From: an uncultured Myxococcales bacterium
GTDB lineage: Bacteria; Myxococcota_A; UBA9042
Reading direction: 5' to 3'
NCBI GenBank assembly: GCA_903842345.1
Contig: CAIMLR010000004.1
Span: 124,001-188,000 of the forward strand
DNA length: 64,000 nucleotides
A program made the translations under genes and the position numbers. The stretch's first letter is position 1. Every line of letters begins with the position of its first letter. The notes beneath the pieces are model-generated. The model made no database searches and had not been told where the DNA came from. It saw only the letters and a list, made by a program, of their open reading frames with translations. Shown piece after piece: positions 1 through 8,975 of the stretch.

Positions 1-1589
1 TCATCGCAGACGATCGGCACGATCCGCTTACCCAACTCCTTGTCGCGCATCAGGTTCTGCAGCACACCGACCGAGGCCACCGTCGTCGATACTTCCGCCG
101 TTCCGCTGCCTTCGTAGAACCGCGACCACGCGCTATCCCCCGGCACCTGGACTTGCACTTTCGCTTCAGCGCGCTGCGGAATCGGCCCGCCCAGCGCCGC
201 GCGCCGCTCGCGCACGTACGCGACCTCCGGACTCTCCGCGCCCGGGTGATAGAACGGCGCATCGTCCAGCTGCGCGTCGTCGATCGGCAGTTGCAGCGCC
301 GTCCGGAAGGCCTTCAGCTCCTCCAGCGCGAACTTCTTGTGCTGGTGCGTGGCGTTGCGCGCCTCGATGCCTTCGCCCAGACTGTAGCCCTTCACCGTCT
401 TGGCCAGAATCACCGTCGGCTTGCCCGTCATCGCCGTCGCCGCATGGAACGCCGAGTAGACCTTCAGCGGATCGTGGCCGCCGCGGTGGAATCGCTTGAA
501 TTCACGGTCATTCAAGTTGGCCGCCAGCTCGCGCAGGCCCGGATACTTGCCAAAGAAGTCTTCGCGCACCCAAGCCGGGTCGCTCGTCACGTACTTCTGG
601 TACTGACCGTCAACGATCTCATTCATCCGCTGCCGGAGGATGCCGTGCGTGTCCCGCGCCAGCATTTCATCCCAACCGCTGCCCCAAATGACCTTGATGA
701 CGTTCCAGCCCGCGCCGTGGAACGTCGTCTCCAGTTCCTGGATAATCTTGCCGTTGCCCCGCACCGGACCGTCCAGCCGTTGCAGGTTGCAGTTGACCAC
801 GAAAGTCAGGTTGTCCAAGCCTTCCCGCGCCGCGAGCGACAGCGCGCCCAGCGTCTCCGGCTCATCGGACTCGCCATCGCCGGTAAAGCACCAAACGCGT
901 GACTGGGACGTGTCCTTGATGCCGCGGGCGTGCAGGTAGCGGTTGAAGCGCGCCTGGTAGATGGCCGCCATCGGCCCCAGGCCCATCGAAACCGTTGAAA
1001 ACTGCCAGAAATCCGGCATCAAGTGCGGGTGCGGATAGGACGAGAGGCCGCGCGCGCCCGACGGCAGGGGCAGCGCCTCGCGACGGAAATGCTCGAGCTG
1101 CTCGGCGGTCAGCCGCCCTTCCAGGAACGCGCGGGAGTAGATGCCCGGCGCGGAGTGCCCCTGGATGTAGACCTGATCGCCGCCTTCTGGCCGCGTGGGC
1201 GAGCGGAAAAACCAGTTGAAGCCGACTTCATAGAGCATGGCCGCGGACGCGTAGCTCGACAGGTGACCGCCAATGCCCGGGAACTGCTGATTGGCGCGGT
1301 GCACCATCACCGCCGCGTTCCAGCGCACAATGCGGCGAATCCGCTGTTCCATCGCCAGATCACCGGGATAGGCCGGCTGCTTGTCGACCGGAATCGTGTT
1401 GACGTACGGCGATTGCACGAGGAACGGCAGCGCGATGCCCTCCACCTGCAGCGATTCGTGCAATTGCCGCAGCAGAAAGTGCGCGCGCTCCGGACCCGCG
1501 GCTTCCACCACGGCTTGCAGGGAATCGATCCACTCGCGCGTCTCGAGGGCGTCGGTGTCGTGGGCAAAAGGCGAGCGAAGGTCGGTCAT
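1..1589 (-). CDS. aceE: Pyruvate dehydrogenase E1 component, homodimeric type (3' end cut by window)
   Basis: Decarboxylates pyruvate with thiamine diphosphate and acetylates E2 in the cytoplasmic pyruvate dehydrogenase complex. I translated the minus strand directly: about 529 of the roughly 890 residues usual for the family are present, and the C-terminal part lies beyond base 1. The N-terminus has the family pattern TREW and YINTIPV-like (here PYVNTIPVDKQPAYPG). Further in are RRIVRWNAAVMV, GLSSYPHPHLMPDFWQFSTV and the ThDP site GDGESDEPE followed by NCNLQRLDGPV (near residues 230-265). The start is the ATG at 1589; no strong ribosome site is visible before it. dapB ends 90 bases upstream, so it may be co-transcribed with the dapB operon or have its own promoter. 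The fold and co-linearity with E. coli AceE are clear. Confidence 0.95.
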   Translation of the reverse strand, partial: MTDLRSPFAHDTDALETREWIDSLQAVVEAAGPERAHFLLRQLHESLQVEGIALPFLVQSPYVNTIPVDKQPAYPGDLAMEQRIRRIVRWNAAVMVHRANQQFPGIGGHLSSYASAAMLYEVGFNWFFRSPTRPEGGDQVYIQGHSAPGIYSRAFLEGRLTAEQLEHFRREALPLPSGARGLSSYPHPHLMPDFWQFSTVSMGLGPMAAIYQARFNRYLHARGIKDTSQSRVWCFTGDGESDEPETLGALSLAAREGLDNLTFVVNCNLQRLDGPVRGNGKIIQELETTFHGAGWNVIKVIWGSGWDEMLARDTHGILRQRMNEIVDGQYQKYVTSDPAWVREDFFGKYPGLRELAANLNDREFKRFHRGGHDPLKVYSAFHAATAMTGKPTVILAKTVKGYSLGEGIEARNATHQHKKFALEELKAFRTALQLPIDDAQLDDAPFYHPGAESPEVAYVRERRAALGGPIPQRAEAKVQVQVPGDSAWSRFYEGSGTAEVSTTVASVGVLQNLMRDKELGKRIVPIVCD

Positions 1590-1679
1590 GAAGACGTCCA
1601 GAAACGGCGCAAAAAGCCGCAGCGGCAAAGTGTAGGGGTAGACCGGCGAGTCGGCCAAGAATGGCCACGCAAGTGTAGA

Positions 1680-2432
1680 TTAGCGCAGGAGATCTGCCAT
1701 GCCGTAGCGACCGGCTGGCTGGCTGGCGAGCCAATGTGCCGCCCGCAGCGCGCCCTGGGCAAAGACGCGGCGATCGCGGGCGTCGTGCTTCAGCGTCAGG
1801 CGCTCAGAGCCCCAGCCAAAATGCACTTCATGCTCGCCGACGATGTCCGCGAGGCGCACGGCGTGAAAGCCGATTTCCCCCTGCGGCCGTTCGCCGACCT
1901 GCCCGACGCGACCGTCCCGCCGCACGTTGGACAGATCCTGGCCACGCGCAGCGGCCACGGCATACCCGAGCGACAGCGCCGTGCCCGACGGCGCATCGCG
2001 CTTGCCGTTGTGGTGCGTTTCAACGATCTCCACGTCCGCATCCACGCCCAGCACGCGGGCCGCGCGCGCGCACAGGTCCGCGAGCAACGCGACGCCGATC
2101 GAGAAGTTGCTGGCGAGAAAGACCGGCGCTTGGGTGACCGCGTGTTCCAGCGCCTGCTCGTCATAGGCCGAGAGTCCCGTCGTCCCGAGCACCCACGGCT
2201 TGCGATGCCGCGCAATCCATTCGGCCACTTCCGCAACCGCGGCGCGATTGGAGAAGTCCACGCACACGTCCACGCTTTCAGGATCCAACGCGGAGAGCTG
2301 GATACCGCCGTCTTCATCGGGCGCGACCACGCGCGCGGCGAGCTCAAGTCCCGCTGACGCTTCAGCGACTTCGCACAGATGCCGCCCCATGCGGCCGTTG
2401 GCGCCGATAACACCCACGCGAATTGCGGTCAT
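1680..2432 (-). CDS. dapB: 4-hydroxy-tetrahydrodipicolinate reductase
   Basis: Reduces 4-hydroxy-tetrahydrodipicolinate with NAD(P)H in the diaminopimelate/lysine pathway, which feeds peptidoglycan synthesis. At 250 aa it is near normal family length. Visible motifs are the Rossmann nucleotide site GANGRMG at residues 9-15, GTTG at 83-86, and the DapB signature VETHHNGKRDAPSGTA at 138-152. That signature contains the catalytic His140/His141 and Lys144 and the substrate-binding Gly-Thr pair at 150-151. The ATG at 2432 is preceded on its strand by GAGGAG. The gene begins one base after the stop of the RlmM-like methyltransferase, so the two are almost certainly co-transcribed. Confidence 0.96.
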   Translation of the reverse strand: MTAIRVGVIGANGRMGRHLCEVAEASAGLELAARVVAPDEDGGIQLSALDPESVDVCVDFSNRAAVAEVAEWIARHRKPWVLGTTGLSAYDEQALEHAVTQAPVFLASNFSIGVALLADLCARAARVLGVDADVEIVETHHNGKRDAPSGTALSLGYAVAAARGQDLSNVRRDGRVGQVGERPQGEIGFHAVRLADIVGEHEVHFGWGSERLTLKHDARDRRVFAQGALRAAHWLASQPAGRYGMADLLR

Positions 2433-2433
2433 G

Positions 2434-3507
2434 TCAGTCTCCTCGTTTGCCCATCAGGGTCAGCTCGTTCTTGTCGTTGAAGAAGTGCCTCGCGAGGACA
2501 TGGTAGCCCGCCGCAACCGCAGTCGCCTGCGCTGCGTCAACCGCTGGCCAATCTGGATCACCTTTGAACTTGATCTGCACCACGAAACGCTCGCACAGCC
2601 GATCCGGCAGCCACGCCGCCAGAAGTTCGCGCACCCGCTCCGGGAAAGCAATAATATCGCTGACGAGCCACGCCACCGGCTCCGGTGGCCGCCAGGCAAA
2701 GGCGTCGACGCTGAGAAACGTTACCAGCGGGTCCGTCATCAGGTGCGGCGCGAGCGGCGCGCGGTCAACGGCCGTGACTTGCGCGCCATGTTGCAGCAGC
2801 ACGCGCGTCCAACCGCCCGGACAGGCGCCGAGATCCACGCACACGTCGCCCGCGCGCGGCGCCGCGTCCAGACACGCGAACGCCTCCACGAGCTTGCGGT
2901 ACGACGAAGCCGGCGCCACATCGTCATCGGGAACGTCCGCGAGGCCCGCGGGCAGGGTCGCTGGCCACGTTGCGCCATCCTGCAAAGCGTGAACCGGCGT
3001 GACGGAGAACCACACCTGCCCTTCGTCCAGCAGCACGAACTGCGCCAACACCGCCAGTTGCCGCCCGCCCGCCACGCGCCGCTTCAGCGCCCAGCGCGCG
3101 GTCGTCTTCAACCGCTCCAGCACCGCTTCCTGAATCAAGTCGGCGCGGCGGCGCATCGGCGGCTTGGGATTGCCCTTGAACTGCCCCGGCACCAGCGCGT
3201 GCAGGTCCCACGCGCCCGGATGGGCGTCGAGCACGGTCCGCAGCTTGTCGGCGATCGGCTCGGCCAGCGCGCGAATGGACGGCGCGAACACCTCCACCGC
3301 ATGGGGCAGCACCTGCAGCGCATACGCCGGATTGCACGCCGCGAGCAGCACATCCGTCGGCAGATCCGCGCGCACCAGCCCCGGCGCCAGCTCACCCGCG
3401 CGCAGGAACGGAATCCGCCGATGGCGCATCTCCGCCACCAGCGTGGGCTCATACGTGTGACGGCAAGTGAACAGCCAAGGCGCTGCCGGCGGAACGGACC
3501 CGGTCAT
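2434..3507 (-). CDS. RlmM-like FtsJ-family 2'-O-ribose RNA methyltransferase
   Basis: SAM-dependent methyltransferase of the RrmJ/FtsJ fold, most like RlmM (YgdE), which methylates a 23S rRNA cytidine. An N-terminal THUMP-like half is followed by the catalytic half with the SAM loop DLGACPGGWT. The K-D-K-E tetrad is recognisable: Lys in SSYRKLVEA, Asp in LVSDII, Lys in QIKFKGD and Glu in NDKNELTLMG. I place the start at the ATG at 3507, which has AAAGGA five bases upstream. A TTG at 3528, directly abutting the upstream aminotransferase stop, would add seven residues. Assignment to the family is firm; the exact rRNA target is inferred. Confidence 0.82.
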   Translation of the reverse strand: MTGSVPPAAPWLFTCRHTYEPTLVAEMRHRRIPFLRAGELAPGLVRADLPTDVLLAACNPAYALQVLPHAVEVFAPSIRALAEPIADKLRTVLDAHPGAWDLHALVPGQFKGNPKPPMRRRADLIQEAVLERLKTTARWALKRRVAGGRQLAVLAQFVLLDEGQVWFSVTPVHALQDGATWPATLPAGLADVPDDDVAPASSYRKLVEAFACLDAAPRAGDVCVDLGACPGGWTRVLLQHGAQVTAVDRAPLAPHLMTDPLVTFLSVDAFAWRPPEPVAWLVSDIIAFPERVRELLAAWLPDRLCERFVVQIKFKGDPDWPAVDAAQATAVAAGYHVLARHFFNDKNELTLMGKRGD

Positions 3508-3528
3508 GACATCCTTTGGCTCCGGCAA

Positions 3529-4812
3529 TTACGCCGGCGGCTTGAGTCGCGGCAGCGTCTTGGCGAGGCGCCCGAGCAGCGCTTCAATCTCCGGAACGCT
3601 GATGGCGCCGACGGAAAGGCGGTACCAGTCCTGCGCGTCGTGCGTGCCAAACGCGTCAAACGGCACGATGGCGAAGCCCACTTCATCGAGCAGCCACTTG
3701 CGCACGTCATCGGACGTGTTGAGCACCATGTCGCCGTCGCGCCAACCGCGCAGGGCGAACTCCGCGGACAGGTAGATGGCGCCCTGCGGCTGCAGCGCGC
3801 GCACCGGCAGGCCCAGCTTGGCCAGCTCGCCAATGCCCTTGTACAGCATCGTCAGGCGCGTCTCCGCGGCGTTGCGGATGAACGCGAGGTACTCGTCGAC
3901 CGCCTTGGCGTCGCGCAGCAGGTGCGCCGTGGCAACCTGCTCCGGCTTGGGCGCCCACGCGCCAACGTGGCCGATGACCTTGTTCATCGCTTCAATCACG
4001 CGCGCCGGCCCGATCGACCAACCCACGCGCAGGCCAGTTGCCGCGAACGCCTTGGAGATGCCGTCGATGTACACGACGTAGTCGGCCATGCCCGGATGCA
4101 CGCGCAGCGGGTCCACGTGCTGCGTGTCGCCAAACGTCAGCATCCAGTAGATCTGGTCGTAGATCATCATCAGCGGCCGCTGGCCGGTGGTCTTGCGGCG
4201 GTCGTTTTCGGCGACAATCGCGTCGCACACCTGCTTCAGCGTCGCCTCGTCAATGCACGTGCCCGACGGATTCTGCGGGCTGTTCAGCACGATGAGCGCG
4301 GCGTCCTTGAGGTGCGGCGCAATGGCCTCCAGGCGCGGGAAGAAGTTGTCCTCGGGACCGACTTCAATCTCCACGGGCACGCCGCCAACCTGGTGAACGT
4401 AGTGGTTGTTATTCCACGAAGGCACTGAATACAGAACTTTTTCACCCGGATTGACGATCGCCCGATAGGCGCCGTACAGCAGCGGGCGCGCGCCGCCCGC
4501 GATCAGGATGCGATCGAGCGCGATGTCCAAACCGCAGCGATCCTTGTACATCGCCTGCACCGCCGTGCGCAGCTCCAAAATACCGTTGGCTGGCGGGTAG
4601 TTGCTGTGACCGGCGTGCAGCGCGTCAATGGTGCCGTCGACGAGCTTCTTGGGCAGCGGGTATTCCTTCGGCTCAAAATCGCCAATGGTCAGGTTGGAAA
4701 CCTGCTTGCCCGAGGCCACAAGTGCACGAACCTGCCCGGCAATCGCGAGGATGGACGATCCCCGCAACGTGCCTGCCATCTGGGAAACTCCGGAATCCAG
4801 CCAATCACTCAT
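3529..4812 (-). CDS. Class I/II (aspartate-type) pyridoxal-phosphate aminotransferase
   Basis: Fold type I aminotransferase of 427 aa. Visible features are the substrate/PLP segment NSPQNPSGT at 177-185, Asp219 in MIYDQIY (pairs with the PLP nitrogen), the Schiff-base Lys254 in DGISKAFAATG and the distal Arg in GLRVGW. The start is the ATG at 4812, with GAGGA just upstream; a more distal frame start at 4851 would only add a basic leader. It is the first gene of the run aminotransferase, RlmM-like, dapB. The link to dapB suggests a role in aspartate-family amino acid metabolism, but the substrate cannot be read from the sequence. Confidence 0.85.
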   Translation of the reverse strand: MSDWLDSGVSQMAGTLRGSSILAIAGQVRALVASGKQVSNLTIGDFEPKEYPLPKKLVDGTIDALHAGHSNYPPANGILELRTAVQAMYKDRCGLDIALDRILIAGGARPLLYGAYRAIVNPGEKVLYSVPSWNNNHYVHQVGGVPVEIEVGPEDNFFPRLEAIAPHLKDAALIVLNSPQNPSGTCIDEATLKQVCDAIVAENDRRKTTGQRPLMMIYDQIYWMLTFGDTQHVDPLRVHPGMADYVVYIDGISKAFAATGLRVGWSIGPARVIEAMNKVIGHVGAWAPKPEQVATAHLLRDAKAVDEYLAFIRNAAETRLTMLYKGIGELAKLGLPVRALQPQGAIYLSAEFALRGWRDGDMVLNTSDDVRKWLLDEVGFAIVPFDAFGTHDAQDWYRLSVGAISVPEIEALLGRLAKTLPRLKPPA

Positions 4813-4962
4813 CAGATCCTCGCGTTGCGTTCGCAGCCGGCGTTGATGCACGGCGGGGCCGAGATTCTACCCGCGCTGCCCCTTGCCGTCGAGACCAGGA
4901 CTTTGCACACTAGCCGCGCACACCGCGGTGGGCACGCAGTTTTCACTATTTGGAGGCATCTG

Positions 4963-5469
4963 ATGCGCACGAAGACCCGACTTCTCATGATCGTCACAGC
5001 GCTCGCGCTCGCGAGCTTCACGACTGGCTGCTTTGGCAAGTTCGCGCTGACCCGGAAGATGTATGGCTGGAACGACTCGTTTGACAACAAGTTCGTCAAA
5101 ACCGTGGTGTTCTGGGCGTTCACGATTATCCCGGTGTACGAAGTCCTGGGCTTCGCGGATTTCATCGTGCTGAACACGATCGAGTTCTGGACCGGCTCCA
5201 ATCCAGTCGCGCAGATGCACATGCAGCAGATGCCGGACGGCTCCGTGCAGATGGAACGCGACGGCGTCGTGATGCGCTTGGTGCCGACCGGTGAAAACCG
5301 CTTTGACATCTTCCGCGACGGCACGCTGGCTGGCACCGCGACGATGACGGGCGACCGCGGCCTCGTGTTCACGATGGCGGGCAATGGCCAGGTTGTGCGG
5401 TTGACGCCGGAAGACGTGCAGCGCACGGAAGCCGTGACGGCCAAGCTGCAAATCGCGCCCGCGCAGTAA
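4963..5469 (+). CDS. DUF3332-type lipoprotein
   Basis: A 168-residue protein with a lipoprotein signal (basic start, hydrophobic core, TTGC) cleaved before Cys. The mature N-terminus CFGKFALTRKMYGWND and the hydrophobic WAFTIIPVYEVLGFADFIVLN segment (two stretches that may insert in a membrane) match the DUF3332 lipoprotein family as I recall it; function is unknown. The C-terminal half is soluble and beta-rich. The ATG at 4963 follows TGGAGG. It is transcribed divergently from the aminotransferase at 4812, and the 150-base gap between the two must hold both promoters. It stands alone ahead of the methionine-salvage operon, 94 bases away. Confidence 0.8.
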   Translation: MRTKTRLLMIVTALALASFTTGCFGKFALTRKMYGWNDSFDNKFVKTVVFWAFTIIPVYEVLGFADFIVLNTIEFWTGSNPVAQMHMQQMPDGSVQMERDGVVMRLVPTGENRFDIFRDGTLAGTATMTGDRGLVFTMAGNGQVVRLTPEDVQRTEAVTAKLQIAPAQ

Positions 5470-5563
5470 CAAAATCGCCACTTGCGGCAAACACGCTTGA
5501 CCAGAAGCGGCTTCAGTGTTGCGATCCGCGCCCTTTGAGCGCGCGGCCGCGCGTGAGGTCCGG

Positions 5564-6250
5564 ATGACAGATTCGTTCACCAACAGCCAAGCCCGCGAAC
5601 GTATTTGCGAATTGTGCCGGCTTTTTTGGCAGCTTGGCTGGGCGTCTGGCACGGGCGGCGGCATCAGCTTGCGCGTCGGCGAGACGATCTTCATGGCCCC
5701 GTCCGGCGTGGAGAAAGAGCGTCTGCAACCGATTGACATCTTTGAGCTCAATCGCGCGGGCGAAGTGCAGAAAGCCGCCGCGGGTCACAGGCTGACGGCT
5801 TGCGCGCCGCTCTTTCAGGCTGCCTACGATCACCGGGACGCGGGTGCCGTGCTGCATTCGCACAGCTTGGACGTCGTGTTGGCGTCCATGTTGGTGCGGC
5901 CGGGCGAGCCGCTGCGCCTGACGCGCCTGGAAATGATGAAAGGCCTTGAAGGCGTTGGCTATTTTGACGTTCACGAGATTCCGGTCATCGACAACACCGC
6001 GCTGGAGCACGAACTGAAGGACCGCGTCGAGCGGGCCATTCTCGCGTTTCCCAAGGCCAACGCCGTCATCGTTCGCAACCACGGCGTCTACGTCTGGGGC
6101 AGGGACAGCGTGCACGCCAAGACCCAAGCCGAGTGTCTGGACTACCTCTGCCGGGCCGTCGTGCGCATGCACGGAGCCGGCATCGACCATTTACAGCACG
6201 ACCGCAGCGCACCCGATGCGCCGGATTTGTCCCCCGCCTGCGCGGCGTAA
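5564..6250 (+). CDS. mtnB: Methylthioribulose-1-phosphate dehydratase
   Basis: Zinc enzyme of the class II aldolase fold that dehydrates methylthioribulose-1-phosphate in the methionine salvage pathway. The 228 aa product shows the family hallmarks GWASGTGGGISLR (25-37), APSGVEKERLQ (45-55), the zinc ligands His98 and His100 in VLHSHSLD, and His173 in RNHGVYVWG. I chose the ATG at 5564, preceded by GTGAGG; a GTG at 5516 would add 16 residues of unlikely sequence. It is first in a tight run of five plus-strand genes, and mtnD starts 13 bases after its stop. Confidence 0.93.
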   Translation: MTDSFTNSQARERICELCRLFWQLGWASGTGGGISLRVGETIFMAPSGVEKERLQPIDIFELNRAGEVQKAAAGHRLTACAPLFQAAYDHRDAGAVLHSHSLDVVLASMLVRPGEPLRLTRLEMMKGLEGVGYFDVHEIPVIDNTALEHELKDRVERAILAFPKANAVIVRNHGVYVWGRDSVHAKTQAECLDYLCRAVVRMHGAGIDHLQHDRSAPDAPDLSPACAA

Positions 6251-6263
6251 CGGAGAATTGTCC

Positions 6264-6713
6264 ATGCAAGCGTATTTCCTCGATAGTCCGCAGCAGCCCA
6301 TCGGCACAGAGAAGCTATACGGTGAAGGCATTTTCTATGCGCAGATGCCGGTGGATGAGGAGCAGTACCGCGCGCCGCTCGCCGCGATCTGTCGCGAGCG
6401 CGGCTACGTCGCGCAGGATCAGGTCCACCTGAGCGCGTCGACCCCGAACCTGGAGCCGTTGCTGGAGAAGTTCTTTCAGGAACACCTGCACACGGACGAG
6501 GAAATCCGCTTTGTGCTCAAGGGTGAAGGCATCTTTGACCTGCGCGATTGCGACGACCGCTGGATGCGCGTACACGTGGTGCCGGGCGATCTGATCATCG
6601 TGCCGCCCAACAAGTACCACCGGTTTGCGCTGACGGACGCGATGAACATCACCTGCAAGCGGCTGTTCCAGAATCAGGACGGCTGGGCGGCAGTCAACCG
6701 CAAGGCTGTCTGA
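6264..6713 (+). CDS. mtnD: Acireductone dioxygenase (cupin)
   Basis: Metal-dependent dioxygenase that opens the acireductone of methionine salvage to 2-keto-4-methylthiobutyrate and formate when loaded with iron. The 149 aa cupin has the full ligand set: His74 and His76 with Glu80 in HLHTDEEIRF, and His119 in PPNKYHRF. Its N-terminal part resembles the eukaryotic-type ARD (QPIGTEKLYG). CGGAG lies upstream of the ATG. It follows mtnB by 13 bases and is followed six bases later by an aminotransferase, consistent with consecutive steps. Confidence 0.94.
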   Translation: MQAYFLDSPQQPIGTEKLYGEGIFYAQMPVDEEQYRAPLAAICRERGYVAQDQVHLSASTPNLEPLLEKFFQEHLHTDEEIRFVLKGEGIFDLRDCDDRWMRVHVVPGDLIIVPPNKYHRFALTDAMNITCKRLFQNQDGWAAVNRKAV

Positions 6714-6719
6714 GGCAAG

Positions 6720-7988
6720 ATGACCGAGTCACCCGTCCAGCACGACATCTTCCGCCCAGTTCCGCGCACCGGCGTCATCTACGTGATGGCCGAGGCAGCG
6801 GAGCGTGGGTTTTCCTACGGCAAACCCGGATGGGCCAATCTGGGCCAAGGCGCGCCGGAGACCGGCGAATTGCCAGGGTGCGTGCCGCGGATGCACCACA
6901 TCGACGTGGATCCGGCGAGCCACGAGTACGGGCCGGTCGGCGGTCTGCTGGAGATGCGCGAAGCAGTGGCGGCGCTGTACAATTCCCGGTATCGCAAGGG
7001 CATGCCAAGTCAGTACACCGCTGAAAACGTTGCGATTTCAGCGGGCGGCCGAACTGCGCTGACACGCGTGCTCGCGACGCTGGGCAACGGCCATCTGGGC
7101 CACCTGCTGCCGGACTACACGGCGTACGAGGAACTGCTCGGCATCTTTCGCGCGTTCGTGCCGATTCCGATTGTGCTGGATCCCGCCGAAGGCTTCGCGC
7201 TCTCGCCGGCGCGGCTGCGGGCAGAAATCGTCGGCAAGGGGCTGGGCGCGGTGCTGCTCTCCAATCCGTGCAATCCGACCGGCCAGGTCGTGCGCGGGCG
7301 GGACATGCGCGCGTGGGTCGAGACCTCGCGCAAGCTGGGCTGCGCGCTCATTCTGGACGAGTTCTACAGCCACTATCTCTACGACGCCGCGGCGGCCAGT
7401 GAGGGCGCTTCGACGAGCGCGGCGCGGTTTGTGGAAGACGTCAACGCGGATCCGGTCATCCTCGTCGATGGCCTGACCAAGAACTGGCGCTACCCGGGCT
7501 TCCGTCTGGCTTGGACGGTCGGCCCGCGCGACGTGATTGAGCGCCTGACGTCCGCTGGCAGCTTTCTGGACGGCGGCCCGCCGCACCCGATGCAACGCGC
7601 CGCGCTGCCGCTGCTGGAGCGCGACAATGCCGACCGCGAAGCGCTGGCGATCCAGAAGGCGTTCGCCGAGAAGCGGTGGATGATGCTGGAGCGCATTCGC
7701 GAGCTGGGCCTCGGTCTGGACCATGTGCCGCTGGGCGCGTTCTACTGCTTCGTCAGTCTGGACAACCTGCCGCCCGCGCTGCAGGACGGCCACGCGTTCT
7801 TCCGCGCCGCGCTGGAGAAGCAGGTCATCGTCGTGCCCGGCGAGTTCTTTGACGTCAATCCCGGCAAGCGGCGCAGCCACATTCCGTCGCGGCTGAAATC
7901 CTACGTGCGGCTGTCTTTTGGCCCTGAGGCGCAGGTGGTGCGCGAGGGCATGGACCGGCTCGCGGCGATGATCGCCGAGCATTCCTGA
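6720..7988 (+). CDS. Class I/II aminotransferase, probable methionine-salvage KMTB transaminase
   Basis: A 422 aa fold type I PLP enzyme. Motifs are SNPCNPTG (181-188), Asp213 in ILDEFYSHYL and the Schiff-base Lys254 in VDGLTKNWRYPGFR, where Arg of GFRLAW is a carboxylate ligand. It sits six bases after mtnD, whose product 2-keto-4-methylthiobutyrate needs transamination to methionine. I therefore infer the MtnE role, but the sequence alone does not fix substrate. GAGG precedes the ATG. The next gene starts three bases after the stop, so the operon continues. Confidence 0.8.
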   Translation: MTESPVQHDIFRPVPRTGVIYVMAEAAERGFSYGKPGWANLGQGAPETGELPGCVPRMHHIDVDPASHEYGPVGGLLEMREAVAALYNSRYRKGMPSQYTAENVAISAGGRTALTRVLATLGNGHLGHLLPDYTAYEELLGIFRAFVPIPIVLDPAEGFALSPARLRAEIVGKGLGAVLLSNPCNPTGQVVRGRDMRAWVETSRKLGCALILDEFYSHYLYDAAAASEGASTSAARFVEDVNADPVILVDGLTKNWRYPGFRLAWTVGPRDVIERLTSAGSFLDGGPPHPMQRAALPLLERDNADREALAIQKAFAEKRWMMLERIRELGLGLDHVPLGAFYCFVSLDNLPPALQDGHAFFRAALEKQVIVVPGEFFDVNPGKRRSHIPSRLKSYVRLSFGPEAQVVREGMDRLAAMIAEHS

Positions 7989-7991
7989 TTC

Positions 7992-8948
7992 ATGACGCGC
8001 GCGAACCCACGCTTTCACACCCTGACGCTGGCGCTGCTGGTGCTGATCGCGAGCGGGTGCCGCCGCGAAGTGCCGCGCGTCGTGCCGGCGGAGGAATTGC
8101 CGCGCATCGTCGCGCCGCCGCATACGCAGATTGCGCCGGGCGAGCGGCGGCCGGATGACGCGGTGGCGGAAGCGTTGCTGACGGGTGCGTATTGCTACCC
8201 GCTGCCCGGAGCGGCGCGCCAGAGCCTGTGGTGGCACGCCGAGAGCGCGGGCCTCGAGTTCACGGAGCAGGCGGAAGATGGCCACTGGCGGCGCGTGGCC
8301 GTGGCCCTGCCGACGGGCGTGAGCGAAGTGCTGGCGGAGCCGGTGAACGGCGAAACGGGGTTGCCGCTCGATGTGTCCCCGGGGGACGAGCCAAGCTTGC
8401 CCCAAGCGACGGACAGCTTGCGGCTGATCCACACGCCGCAGGGCCAGAACTGGCTGGTGCGGACGGATGCGCGCGGTGAGACGCTGCTGGAGCCGACGCG
8501 CGGCGGGCCGGTGCCGGTCGTGACCGTGGCGCAAGTGGCTTTCCAGGCCGCGGCGATGGTGCCGGGCGGCGTGCTGGCGGCGCTGCTGCGGCAGGACACC
8601 GATGGCGATGGCCAGCCAAGCGCGGAAGACGAATCCGACGTGTGCCTCATCGCGCGCGCCGTGACGCCGGTGCAGGTGACGGCGCGCTCGGTGCCGCTGG
8701 CGCGCCTGAAAGTCGCCGATGCCGTGCGCAAGATGGCCGCGGAGACGCTGACGGCGGCAGTGACGGACCGCTGGCTCAAGCAGGAACACCGGCTGCAACT
8801 CCGCTACGCCGGCCCGTGCGGTCTGGATCAGCCCGCGGTGACGGACCGCCTCGTGGAACTGCACGACGCCGTGACGCGCGTGGTTGGCGAGATGGATTTG
8901 TCGCTGGAAGTGCAATGTGCCAAGGTCCCGGAAGGCTTGGTCGAGTAG
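7992..8948 (+). CDS. Lipoprotein of unknown function
   Basis: A 318 aa predicted lipoprotein: hydrophobic LTLALLVLIASG followed by Cys23-Arg-Arg. I recognise no enzymatic domain. Near residue 200 the acidic stretch DTDGDGQPSAEDESD resembles a calcium-binding thrombospondin-3/EF-hand loop. The rest is mixed and weakly hydrophobic. The start codon is three bases after the aminotransferase stop with no evident ribosome site, which suggests translational coupling. Its place inside the methionine-salvage run is odd for an exported protein, and it may simply share the transcript. Confidence 0.7.
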   Translation: MTRANPRFHTLTLALLVLIASGCRREVPRVVPAEELPRIVAPPHTQIAPGERRPDDAVAEALLTGAYCYPLPGAARQSLWWHAESAGLEFTEQAEDGHWRRVAVALPTGVSEVLAEPVNGETGLPLDVSPGDEPSLPQATDSLRLIHTPQGQNWLVRTDARGETLLEPTRGGPVPVVTVAQVAFQAAAMVPGGVLAALLRQDTDGDGQPSAEDESDVCLIARAVTPVQVTARSVPLARLKVADAVRKMAAETLTAAVTDRWLKQEHRLQLRYAGPCGLDQPAVTDRLVELHDAVTRVVGEMDLSLEVQCAKVPEGLVE

Positions 8949-8975
8949 GCTGAACGGCGCGCAAGGAGCACCAGA